A stretch of DNA of 46,760 nt. Origin: Gemmatimonas sp. Lineage in GTDB: Bacteria > Krumholzibacteriota > Krumholzibacteriia > LZORAL124-64-63. The translations under genes were made by a program, and so were the position numbers. The notes below the pieces were generated by a model. The model had not been told where the DNA came from, did not search any database, and saw nothing but the letters and a program-made list of their open reading frames with translations. Location of the stretch: positions 1 through 46,760 of the forward strand of contig PNOJ01000009.1 of assembly GCA_013824755.1 (NCBI GenBank), given 5' to 3'. This document shows positions 17,681 through 25,713 of this stretch, piece after piece (within the stretch, counting starts at the first letter, position 1; every line of letters begins with the position of its first letter).

Positions 17681-18855
17681 CCCGCCCGCGCGCGACGTGC
17701 GGCCGCTCGACGTGCCTGCTGGCGGCGGCGGCGCTGGCGGCGGCTTGCGCCGTCCTGGCCGCCGGCTGCGGCGTCAAGATCGCCGCGCCGCAGGCCGTGG
17801 GCCTGTTCTCGACCAACGCCTACACGACCGACACGCTGTTCGTCGACCCGGACGCGCGGCAGATGGTCGCGGCCATCGGTCGCCTCTTCGTCGTGGGCGC
17901 CGACGGCAGCCTCGTCAAGCGCACCCTCGACTACGAGGAGTACTCGCGCGTGGACGGCTTCGCCGACCCGGTCGCCGTCTGCACCGATGAGGACGCCCGC
18001 CTGGTCTTCGTCTGGGAGGCGGGCGCCAACCGGCTCAGCGCGTTCCAGACCTCCGACCTGTCGCCGGTCGGGTCCGCGACGCTGACGACCGTGCAGCGGG
18101 TCACCCACATCTACGCCAGCCGGACCGGGAAGGATGAGCTGGCGCGGGACGCCCAGACGTTCCTCTACCTCGCCGACCCCGATTCCGGCGTGGTCCACCG
18201 CTTCGCCTGGTACGCGGGCGGCGACATGGCCCCCATGGGCATCCTCTGCCGCGACGAGGGCCTGTCGACGCGCGCCGTCCACGTGCCCGCCGGCATGCTG
18301 CGCGACGTCTCGGGCATGCTGATGGTCTGCGACGCCGACACCGCGCGCAACTGGGTCACCCGTTTCGATCCGACGCCGATCCTGACGGACGTCGCCGACG
18401 TCCCCGAGGGGCCGCACCCGTGGCGCGGCCTCGCCGTCGTCTACGAGGCGGAGGGCTGCGAGCCCCAGCCGCAATCCGCCTACACCCTGGGCGACGCGCC
18501 GGAGTGCGGCGAGGACGCCACCTGGGTCGGCGGCCGCAGCGACGCGCAGGCGGAGTTCGACACGCCCACGGCCCTGGCCAGCGACGGCCAGGGTCGGATC
18601 TTCGTGGCGGACACCGGCAACGACCGCGTGCAGATCTTCTCGGACCGCGGCGAATTCGAGATGACCTTCCGCGACACGAGCCGGACGCTGGACCCGATCA
18701 GCATCGGCGTGGTGGACGTGCGGATCGCCGGCGGCAGCGTCAACTTCGGCGCCTACGTGTTCACGCTCTCGGGGGTGGACGGCAAGGTGCGCCGCTTCAT
18801 CTCCTACGACCACTACATGTCGCTCAACGACGAACCGCCGCCGCCGCCGAACTAG
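17677..18855 (+). CDS. NHL/beta-propeller-like lipoprotein
   Basis: This 392-residue lipoprotein has its lipobox VLAAGC at about 26-31. The mature part resembles NHL-repeat beta-propellers: repeated short blades such as ADPVAVCTDEDARLVFVWE, and the clear NHL motif FDTPTALASDGQGRIFVADT followed by GNDRVQIFSDRGEF (about 290-325). The tail is a run of prolines (DEPPPPPPN). NHL propellers bind proteins, peptides or glycans, and in this operon the protein probably forms part of the surface complex with the receptor and PorV-like protein. The ATG at 17677 overlaps the upstream stop (ATGA), with GGAAGGAGG at 17662-17671. It is the last gene of the coupled operon; the next gene begins after a 43-bp gap with its own ribosome-binding site. 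Confidence 0.8.
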   Translation: MTRPRATCGRSTCLLAAAALAAACAVLAAGCGVKIAAPQAVGLFSTNAYTTDTLFVDPDARQMVAAIGRLFVVGADGSLVKRTLDYEEYSRVDGFADPVAVCTDEDARLVFVWEAGANRLSAFQTSDLSPVGSATLTTVQRVTHIYASRTGKDELARDAQTFLYLADPDSGVVHRFAWYAGGDMAPMGILCRDEGLSTRAVHVPAGMLRDVSGMLMVCDADTARNWVTRFDPTPILTDVADVPEGPHPWRGLAVVYEAEGCEPQPQSAYTLGDAPECGEDATWVGGRSDAQAEFDTPTALASDGQGRIFVADTGNDRVQIFSDRGEFEMTFRDTSRTLDPISIGVVDVRIAGGSVNFGAYVFTLSGVDGKVRRFISYDHYMSLNDEPPPPPN

Positions 18856-18898
18856 GCCGCTCGCGGCGGGCACCACGGGCCCCGGGAGGGAACCACGC

Positions 18899-19588
18899 AT
18901 GGCCGCAACGCGACCGGACGCCCTCGCCCGCGACGACGTGCCGTTCTACCTCTCCATCTCGGGCAACATCGGCGTCGGCAAGTCCACCGTCTGCGCCATG
19001 ATGGGCGAGGCGCTGGGCTGGCCCGCCTACTACGAGCCGGTCGCCGACAACCCCTACCTGGAGGACTACTACCGGGACATGCCCCGCTGGGCGTTCCACC
19101 TGCAGATCTACTTCCTGAGCAAGCGCTTCGAGGTCCAGAAGGACATCATCGAGCGGGGCACCTCGGCGGTGCAGGACCGCACCATCTACGAGGACGTCGA
19201 GATCTTCGCCCCGGTGCTGCACCGGCGGGGCGCCATGGACACGCGCGACTTCGAGAACTACCGCGAGGTCTTCCAGAACATGATCTCCTTCCTGAGGCCG
19301 CCGGACCTGGTGCTCTACCTGCGCTGCACGCCGGACGTGGCCATGGCCCGCATCGGCGAGCGCGGCCGCGACTGCGAGAAGACGATCCCCCGCGACTTCA
19401 TCGTCGCCCTGCACGAGGCCTACGAGGACTGGGTGCCCCGCGCCCGCGGGATCTGCCCGGTGCGGGTGATCGACACCGAGCGGGTCAACCTGCGCGACGA
19501 CCACGCCGCCCAGGCCGCGCTGCTCGACGACATCCGCGTCCTGCACGCGGCCAAGCGCGACCGCGCGGAACGGGAGGCGGCACGATGA
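18899..19588 (+). CDS. Deoxynucleoside kinase
   Basis: This 229-residue kinase phosphorylates deoxynucleosides to monophosphates with ATP (dNK/dGK/dAK family). The P-loop SGNIGVGKST is at 21-30, E46 in YYEPV is the expected substrate-side glutamate, and DRTIYED (93-99) is the family's DRS-type motif. R-rich LID residues occur at GERGRDCEKT (about 153-162). Size matches bacterial deoxyadenosine/deoxyguanosine kinases. The ATG at 18899 has GGGAGGG upstream. The stop overlaps the start of the adenosine deaminase-like gene (ATGA), and a purine nucleoside phosphorylase follows, so the operon is for purine (deoxy)nucleoside salvage. A purine substrate is inferred from context, not from motifs. Confidence 0.9.
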   Translation: MAATRPDALARDDVPFYLSISGNIGVGKSTVCAMMGEALGWPAYYEPVADNPYLEDYYRDMPRWAFHLQIYFLSKRFEVQKDIIERGTSAVQDRTIYEDVEIFAPVLHRRGAMDTRDFENYREVFQNMISFLRPPDLVLYLRCTPDVAMARIGERGRDCEKTIPRDFIVALHEAYEDWVPRARGICPVRVIDTERVNLRDDHAAQAALLDDIRVLHAAKRDRAEREAAR

Positions 19589-20682
19589 GCGTCGGACGAC
19601 GGAGCGACCTGCTGCGGGGACCCCGCATCCCCGACGACGTGCTGCGCGAGCTGCCCAAGACCGACCTGCTGCGCCACCTGGACGGCAGCCTGCGGCCCGG
19701 CACGTTCCGCGAACTGGCCGCCGCCCGGGGCTGGGAGGTCCCGGTCGGGGACCGCGCCCTGCTGGCGCGCTACTTCCCGGTGGATCCCGAGAGCTGCCAG
19801 CAGCACTTCGTGAACTTCTTCGACCGCACGACCGAGGTCCTGCAGCGGGCCGACGACCTGACGCGCGTCGCCCGCGAGACGGTCGAGGACGCCGCCGCCG
19901 ACGGCTGCTGGTACCTGGAGGTCCGCTTCTGCCCGCTGCGCCACGTGAACGAGGGCCTGTCCCCGGACGACATCGTGGCCGCCGTGCGACGCGGTCTGGA
20001 CGAGGCGGCCGGGCCCACGGGCGTGCAGGCCGGGATCATCATCACCGGGATCCGCACCATCAGTCCCGACGCCTCGATGCAGCTGGCCGAGCTGGCCGTG
20101 CGCTGGAAGGGCCGCGGCGTGGTGGGCTTCGACCTGGCCGGCACGGAGCGGGACTACCCCGCCAAGGACCACCGCGAGGCGTTCTACCACATCATGAACC
20201 ACAACCTCGCCGCGACCATCCACGCCGGCGAGGGCTTCGGGCCCGAATCGATCCACCAGGCCCTGCACTACTGCGGCGCCAACCGCATCGGGCACGGCAC
20301 GCGGCTGCACGAGGACCGGGACCTGCTGGACTACGTGAACGACCTGCGGATCCCGCTGGAGCTGTGCCTGACCAGCAACGTGCTGACGGGCGTGGTCCCG
20401 TCGGTCGGGGAACACCCGCTGCGCCGCTACCTGGACCTGGGGCTGCGCGTCACGCTCAACACCGACAACACGCTGTTCGCCCGCACGTCGCTGCTGTCGG
20501 AGCTGCGCCGCGCCGTGGACGCCTTCGACCTGAACCTGCTGGAGACCGAGACCCTGCTGCTCAACGGCTTCAAGAGCGCGTTCCTGCCGCAGGCGGTCAA
20601 GGCCGACCTGATCCGCGAGGCGGCCGGCGCCTTCCTGTCCCTGCGCGACAAGTTCGATCTCGACGAGCTGGAGGTCCTATGA
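19585..20682 (+). CDS. Adenosine deaminase-like protein, one zinc-binding His replaced
   Basis: This 365-residue protein of the adenosine/AMP deaminase superfamily would convert adenosine or deoxyadenosine to inosine. Conserved elements are HAGEGFGPESI (213-223; H213 zinc ligand, E216 proton donor), RIGHGTRL (234-241; H237) and LNTDN (291-295; D294 zinc ligand). Two deviations stand out. The usual HxH zinc motif near the N-terminus reads LLRHLDG (28-34), so the first His is leucine at 29 while H31 is kept. The second Asp of TDD is N295, which some bacterial subfamilies also have. It is translationally coupled on both sides (ATGA overlaps) to a deoxynucleoside kinase and a purine nucleoside phosphorylase. 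It may be a catalytically altered or differently metallated deaminase. Confidence 0.85.
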   Translation: MSVGRRSDLLRGPRIPDDVLRELPKTDLLRHLDGSLRPGTFRELAAARGWEVPVGDRALLARYFPVDPESCQQHFVNFFDRTTEVLQRADDLTRVARETVEDAAADGCWYLEVRFCPLRHVNEGLSPDDIVAAVRRGLDEAAGPTGVQAGIIITGIRTISPDASMQLAELAVRWKGRGVVGFDLAGTERDYPAKDHREAFYHIMNHNLAATIHAGEGFGPESIHQALHYCGANRIGHGTRLHEDRDLLDYVNDLRIPLELCLTSNVLTGVVPSVGEHPLRRYLDLGLRVTLNTDNTLFARTSLLSELRRAVDAFDLNLLETETLLLNGFKSAFLPQAVKADLIREAAGAFLSLRDKFDLDELEVL

Positions 20683-21554
20683 CCGCGGACCGCACCGCCG
20701 GGCGCGCCGGCCGGTTGAGCGACCTCTGGCGCGGGCGCGTGCAGGAGGCGGCCGACTGGCTGCGCGAACGCGGCTTCACGGGCGGCACCGGCCTGATCCT
20801 GGGCAGCGGCCTGGGCAACTTCGTCGACGCGGTCGACGGGGCGCACGCGATCGACTACGCCGGGATCCCCGGCTGGGCGACGACCACCGTGGCCGAACAC
20901 CGCGGCCGCCTGGTGGCCGGCGAGGCCGGCGGCCGCCGGGTCGTCGTCATGCAGGGCCGCCTGCATCCCTACGAAGGCCTGCCCTGGGACGAGCTGCTGC
21001 TGCCCACCGCGGTGCTGGCCTGCCTGGACGTGGACGCGGTCGTGGTGACCAACGCCGCCGGCGGCCTGAACCGCTACTACCGCCCCGGCGACCTCATGGT
21101 GATCCGCGACCATCTCGACCTGCACCTGCAGGACCCGCTGCGCGGCCTGCTGGCCGATCCCGCGCCGCCTGCGGCGGCGCCGGGCCGGGGCGCGCGGCCG
21201 CACGCGGTCTACGACGAGGACCTGGCCCGCGCCCTGTTGGCGGCCGGCGCCGCCACGGGCGTGCCCCTGCACGCCGGCGTCTACGGCAGCATGTGGGGGC
21301 CCGCCTACGAGACCAAGGCGGAGATCGGGATGCTGCGGCGGGCCGGCTGCGACGCCGTGGGCATGTCGACGGCGCCGGAGACGTCCCTGCTGGCGGCGCT
21401 GGGCGTCCGGGTGGTCGGGCTGTCCTGCATCACCAATCCCGCCCGGGAGGTGGGGCAGCCGGAACTGTCGCACCAGGACGTCGTAGAAGCGGGCGCGATG
21501 GTGCGGGACCGCATGGCCCGCCTGCTGTTGGACTTCCTCCCGCGCCTGGGTTGA
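20679..21554 (+). CDS. Purine nucleoside phosphorylase, trimeric type
   Basis: This 291-residue enzyme phosphorolyses purine nucleosides to base plus (deoxy)ribose 1-phosphate. It belongs to the trimeric PNP/MTAP family. The phosphate-binding LGSGLGNF is at 41-48, TNAAGGLN at 124-131 and GPAYETKAEI at 207-216 with E211, the counterpart of human E201. ITNPA (251-255) contains N253, the counterpart of human N243, and these two residues favour 6-oxopurines (inosine, guanosine). That fits the gene just upstream, a deaminase that would make inosine. The ATG at 20679 overlaps the deaminase stop. A proline/alanine-rich insert (about 159-173) is atypical but in a loop. Confidence 0.93.
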   Translation: MTADRTAGRAGRLSDLWRGRVQEAADWLRERGFTGGTGLILGSGLGNFVDAVDGAHAIDYAGIPGWATTTVAEHRGRLVAGEAGGRRVVVMQGRLHPYEGLPWDELLLPTAVLACLDVDAVVVTNAAGGLNRYYRPGDLMVIRDHLDLHLQDPLRGLLADPAPPAAAPGRGARPHAVYDEDLARALLAAGAATGVPLHAGVYGSMWGPAYETKAEIGMLRRAGCDAVGMSTAPETSLLAALGVRVVGLSCITNPAREVGQPELSHQDVVEAGAMVRDRMARLLLDFLPRLG

Positions 21555-21585
21555 CCCGGGCGCGTTGCCGAAGGGGTGAACCCGC

Positions 21586-22257
21586 ATGTTCGACATCACG
21601 TTCATGCTGCTGATTCCGGTGTTCGTCTTCGCCCTCTGGGCGCAGAACCGGGTCCAGTCCACGTACGCCAAGTACTCGCGCGTGCCCGCCGCGCGCGGTC
21701 TGACCGGCCAGGAGGCGGCCCGCCGCCTGCTGGACGCCGGCGGCCTCTCGGCGGTGGGCATCGAGCGCATCGCGGGCAACCTCACCGACCACTACGACCC
21801 CCGCAAGCGCGTGCTGCGCCTCAGCGAAGCCAACTTCGACGGCCGCAGCGTCGCCGCGCTGGGCGTCGCCTGTCACGAGGCGGGCCACGCCTTGCAGCAC
21901 GCCCGCGGCTACGCGCCGCTGCAGGCCCGGCAGGCCATCTGGCCGGTGGCGCGCTTCGGCAGCACCCTGGCCATGCCCCTGTTCTTCATCGGGTTCCTGT
22001 TCCACTACCCGATGTTCATGGATGTGGGCATCCTGGTCTACGCCGTGGCGGCGGTGTTCACGGTCGTGACCCTGCCCGTGGAGTTCGACGCCAGCCACCG
22101 CGCCGTGCAACTGCTGACGACGCACGGCATCGTCTCGACGCAGGAGCGCGGACAGGTGCAGGCGGTGCTCAACGCCGCCGCGTTGACCTACGTCGCCTCG
22201 GCCCTGATGGCCGTGACCCAGCTGTTGCGGCTGTTGCTGCTGCGCGGACGCCGCTGA
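21586..22257 (+). CDS. YugP-family neutral zinc metallopeptidase
   Basis: This 223-residue membrane protein matches the YugP/Zn_peptidase_2 family: an N-terminal membrane helix (2-20), an N-rich soluble part, HEAGH at 97-101 as the zinc site, then two or three further helices. The segment ARGLTGQEAARRLLDAGGL and the text around EFDASHRAV are typical of the family and the latter probably holds a further zinc ligand. The substrate is unknown; members are thought to act in membrane-associated proteolysis. The ATG at 21586 follows an AAGGGGTG ribosome-binding site. It lies between purine salvage and triosephosphate isomerase genes, which says little about its role. Confidence 0.9.
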   Translation: MFDITFMLLIPVFVFALWAQNRVQSTYAKYSRVPAARGLTGQEAARRLLDAGGLSAVGIERIAGNLTDHYDPRKRVLRLSEANFDGRSVAALGVACHEAGHALQHARGYAPLQARQAIWPVARFGSTLAMPLFFIGFLFHYPMFMDVGILVYAVAAVFTVVTLPVEFDASHRAVQLLTTHGIVSTQERGQVQAVLNAAALTYVASALMAVTQLLRLLLLRGRR

Positions 22258-22315
22258 GCAGCCACGATTCCCGATCTCGACCCCGAACCCGGCTCTGCCG
22301 GACCTGGAGGACCTG

Positions 22316-23074
22316 ATGCGTCGCAAGCTCGTCGCCGGCAACTGGAAGCTGAACCTCGGACCGGCCGCCGCCGCGAAGCTGGCGCGGCAGGTGGCCCTCG
22401 GCGTGCCGGGCCTCGACCGGCCGCCCGAGGTGCTGGTCTGCCCGCCCTACGTCTCGATCCCGGCCGTGGCCGCCGTCCTGAAGGACAGCGCCGTGCGGCT
22501 CGGCGCCCAGAACTGCGCCGTCGAGGACGCCGGCGCCTTCACCGGCGAGGTCTCCGCGCCGATGCTGGCCGAGGCCGGGGCGACCCACGTCATCGTCGCC
22601 CACTCCGAGCGGCGGACCCACCAGCGCGAGACCGACGACGACTTCGTGCGCAAGATCGACCGCGCCCACGCGGCCGGCCTCACGGCCGTCTTCTGCTACG
22701 GCGAGCGCCTCGAGGAACGGCGGGCCGGCCGCGAGCGCGACGTGGTCCGCGCCCAGCTCGCGGCCGTGCTGCCGCGTCTGGCGTCGCCCGCGCCCGCGAA
22801 CCTGGTGCTGGCCTACGAACCGGTCTGGGCCATCGGCACCGGCGAGACGGCGACCCCGGAGCAGGCCCAGGAGATCCACGCCTTCTCGCGCGGGATCGTG
22901 GGCGAGCTGCTCGGCAACGACGCGGCCGCGAGGATGCGGATCCTCTACGGCGGCAGCATGAAGCCCGACAACGCGGTGGAGCTGATGCGGCAGCCGGACA
23001 TCGACGGCGGCCTGATCGGCGGCGCCAGCCTCAAGGCCGAGGATTTCCTGGCGATCGTGCGCGGCGCCATCTGA
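22316..23074 (+). CDS. tpiA: Triosephosphate isomerase
   Basis: TpiA interconverts dihydroxyacetone phosphate and glyceraldehyde 3-phosphate in glycolysis and gluconeogenesis. The 252-residue protein keeps all catalytic residues: N9 and K11 in AGNWKLN, H96 in HSERR and E168 in YEPVWAIGTG. The phosphate-gripping loop GGSMKPDN and IGGASL are at the C-terminal end. Length is standard. The ATG at 22316 follows GGAGG at 22306-22310. The gene is monocistronic or joined to the salvage operon; it is not next to gapA or pgk, as it often is elsewhere. Confidence 0.98.
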   Translation: MRRKLVAGNWKLNLGPAAAAKLARQVALGVPGLDRPPEVLVCPPYVSIPAVAAVLKDSAVRLGAQNCAVEDAGAFTGEVSAPMLAEAGATHVIVAHSERRTHQRETDDDFVRKIDRAHAAGLTAVFCYGERLEERRAGRERDVVRAQLAAVLPRLASPAPANLVLAYEPVWAIGTGETATPEQAQEIHAFSRGIVGELLGNDAAARMRILYGGSMKPDNAVELMRQPDIDGGLIGGASLKAEDFLAIVRGAI

Positions 23075-23097
23075 CGCTTCCAACCCGGGAGACGACC

Positions 23098-25694
23098 ATG
23101 TACCGACGCCTCCAGCGCCCGGCCGCCGTCGCCGTGTGCGCCCTGCTGATCGCGACCGCGACGCTCGCCGCCGCCGGCGATCTGTCCTTCCCCGAGCTGC
23201 CGCCCGGCGCCGAGGTCCTGCGCCTGGAGAACGGCCTGCAGGTGGTGCTGCTGCCCAACCCGGCCCAGCCCATGGCGGCGGTGCTGACCCAGGTGCGGGT
23301 CGGTTCGGCCTACGAGGACTTCCGTACCAGCGGCATGAGCCACATGCTCGAGCACCTGCTGTTCAACGGCACCGCGACGATGACCCAGGAGGAGCTGTAC
23401 GCCGCCGCCGACCGCCTCGGCGCCTGGAACAACGCCCACACCAGCGACTTCTTCACCAACTTCATCATGATCGTCCCGTCGGCGAAGCTGGCCGAGGGCG
23501 TGGCCCTGCAGGCCGGGATGCTGTTCCACTCCACGCTGCCGGCCGACAAGTTCGAGAAGGAGCGGGGCATCGTGGTGGGCGAGCTCGTCCAGGCGCGCGA
23601 CCGCGACGACGACCCCGCAGGCGGGATCATCCGCGAGGCCGCCTACGCGGGCAGCAGCCTCGCGCTGCCGACCCTCGGCACCCTGAGCACGATCGAGCAC
23701 ATGAACCGCGACGACGTCGACGCCTTCTACCGTCACCACTACGTGCCCAACAACATGATCACCACGGTGGCCGGCGGCTTCGACCGCGACGCCGTCCTCG
23801 CCCTGCTGCGCGAGCACTTCGGCGCGGTGCCTCCCGGCACCGTGCCGCGGCCGCCGCTGTCCCCCGCGCCGCCGGTGGGCGAGGGGAGCGTGGTCACCCG
23901 GCGCGCCGGCGACACCCACGCGCTGGCCCTGGTCTTCGAGGCGCCCGGCTACGGCGCGCCCGACTACTTCGCCTTCGAGGCCCTGACCGGCCTGCTGGAC
24001 GCGCCCGCGACGGGCTTGCTGGCGCGGGCCTTCGCGAAGCTGCCCGAGGACCGGCGGCCCGACGTGTCGTCGTGGTGGGACCGGGCCGACGGCTTCGCGC
24101 GCCTCACGCTGCGGCTGGACCTGCCGGCGGACGCCGACCCCGCCCTCTACCGCCGACTGGTCGTGGACGCCCTGGCCGCGGCCGCGAAGAAGGGCTTCGT
24201 GCCGGCCGACGTCACCGAGATCGTGCGCGGCCGCACCACTGCCGCGCTGCTCGAGCGCGAGCAGCTGCGGATGCTGGCCATCACCGCCGCCGAGCCCCTG
24301 GTCCTGGGCGGGCCGGACCATTTCCTGGGCTACCTCGACCGCCTGGCCGCCGTCACGCCCGACCGGATCGCTTCCACGCTCGAGCGGCGCCTCGTCGGCC
24401 GGCCGCACCTCGCGGTGCACGTGCTGCCCGCGGCGGCGGCCGCCGCCGGCGCGGACAGCGCCGCCGTCGCGGTCGAGCGCTCGACCCTGGCCGGCGGGGC
24501 GGTGCTGGTCACGCTGCGCAACCCCGTCTCGCCCCTGTTCGCGGCGCACGTCGCGGTGCGCAACCGCGCGGTGCTGGACGGCGACCACCCCGGCGCCCTG
24601 AACCTCGTGCACCGCCTGCTGCGCCGGGGCACGAAGGACTGCGGGCAGGAGTGCTTCGCGCGCCGCCTGGCCGCGCTGGGCGCCGAACTGAAGCTCGTCG
24701 ACGACCCGAACATCCCCATGGACGACTACTACACCAGCGGCCGCTTCTCCTGGGTGCGCCTGGAGACCGCCGCCGCCGTCGGCCCCGAGGCCCTGGCCCT
24801 GGTGCTCGGCCTGCTGCGCGAGCCCGTCTTCACGGCGGCGGACCTGGCCGACGAGCTGGCCGACCAGCAGGCGACCCTCCAGCGCCAGGCCGGCAGCGCC
24901 GGCCAGCGCGCGCGCCGACTGTTCGCCGACGCCCTGTACGGCGGGCACCCGTTGTCCCGCGCCCCCGAGGGCGCGCCGGGCACCCTGGACGGGATCGGCC
25001 TCGCGACCCTGCAGGACCTGCACCGCCGCGCCTTCGCGCCGGCGAACCTGGTGGTGACCGTGGTGTCGCCGCTGCCCCACGCGCAGGTCGCGGCGATGGT
25101 CGAGGCGCACCTGCCCGCCCGCGGCGAGGCCGGCCCCGCGATGCCGCCCCTGCCGGTGACGGCGCAGGACGCCCGCGTGACCGCGACGGCCGGCGGTCCC
25201 ATGGCCGCGATCCGCACGGGTCGCTCTTCGCCGTGGACCCCGCCGACGTCCCCGCCCTGCAGATGCTGGTGGCCGTGCTGTCGGACCGGATCGAAATGGA
25301 CCTGCGCGAGACGCGCGGCTTGAGCTACAGTACGGGAGCCGGCCTGGAGATCCACGGCGGCGCGGCGGCCCTCGAGGCCTGGCTCAACCCGCCGGCGGCG
25401 CGCCTGGAGGAGGGCGAGCAGGCGCTGCTGGCGGCGGTGCGCGGTTTCGACGCCGCGACGGTCACGCAGCCGGAGCTGGACAAGGCGCGCGGGGCGCGCG
25501 CCGGCCGCCTGATGATGCGCCGGCTGGCGAGCATCAGCCAGGCCTACTACCTGGCGACGGCCGAACTCGACGGCCGGGTCGACGGATATTTGACGGCGCT
25601 CGCGGACCACGACGGCGTCACGCTGGACGACCTCGTGCGCGTGGGCGGGAAGTACCTGGCGAACCGGCCGCTGGTGACCGCGGTCGCGAACTGA
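23098..25694 (+). pseudogene. M16 (insulinase-type) metallopeptidase, interrupted by a -1 frameshift
   Basis: Reading from the ATG at 23098 gives a signal peptide (1-26) and a peptidase M16 N-domain with the inverted zinc motif HMLEH (82-86) and E162 in GIVVGEL. Homologous sequence then runs to about residue 708. At 25216-25221 the frame shifts by -1. The downstream part (GSLFAVDPADVPALQ, then TRGLSYSTGAGLEIHG and so on to the stop at 25694) is clearly the rest of the M16 C-domain. Read in its own frame, the upstream part would end at 25323 after about 34 meaningless residues. Adding one G to the GGG run at 25218-25220 restores one uninterrupted protein of about 865 residues. Hence it is either an assembly or sequencing indel or a recent mutation; no slippery heptamer suggests programmed shifting. 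The role is presumably periplasmic or secreted peptide degradation. Confidence 0.85.
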
Positions 25695-25713
25695 CGAGGC
25701 TCCGGGGAGGACC

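Noticed and set aside
25201-25235. Programmed ribosomal frameshift in the M16 gene
   Set aside because: No slippery heptamer or evident downstream stimulatory structure is present, and the neighbouring gene shows a similar lesion at a different run.
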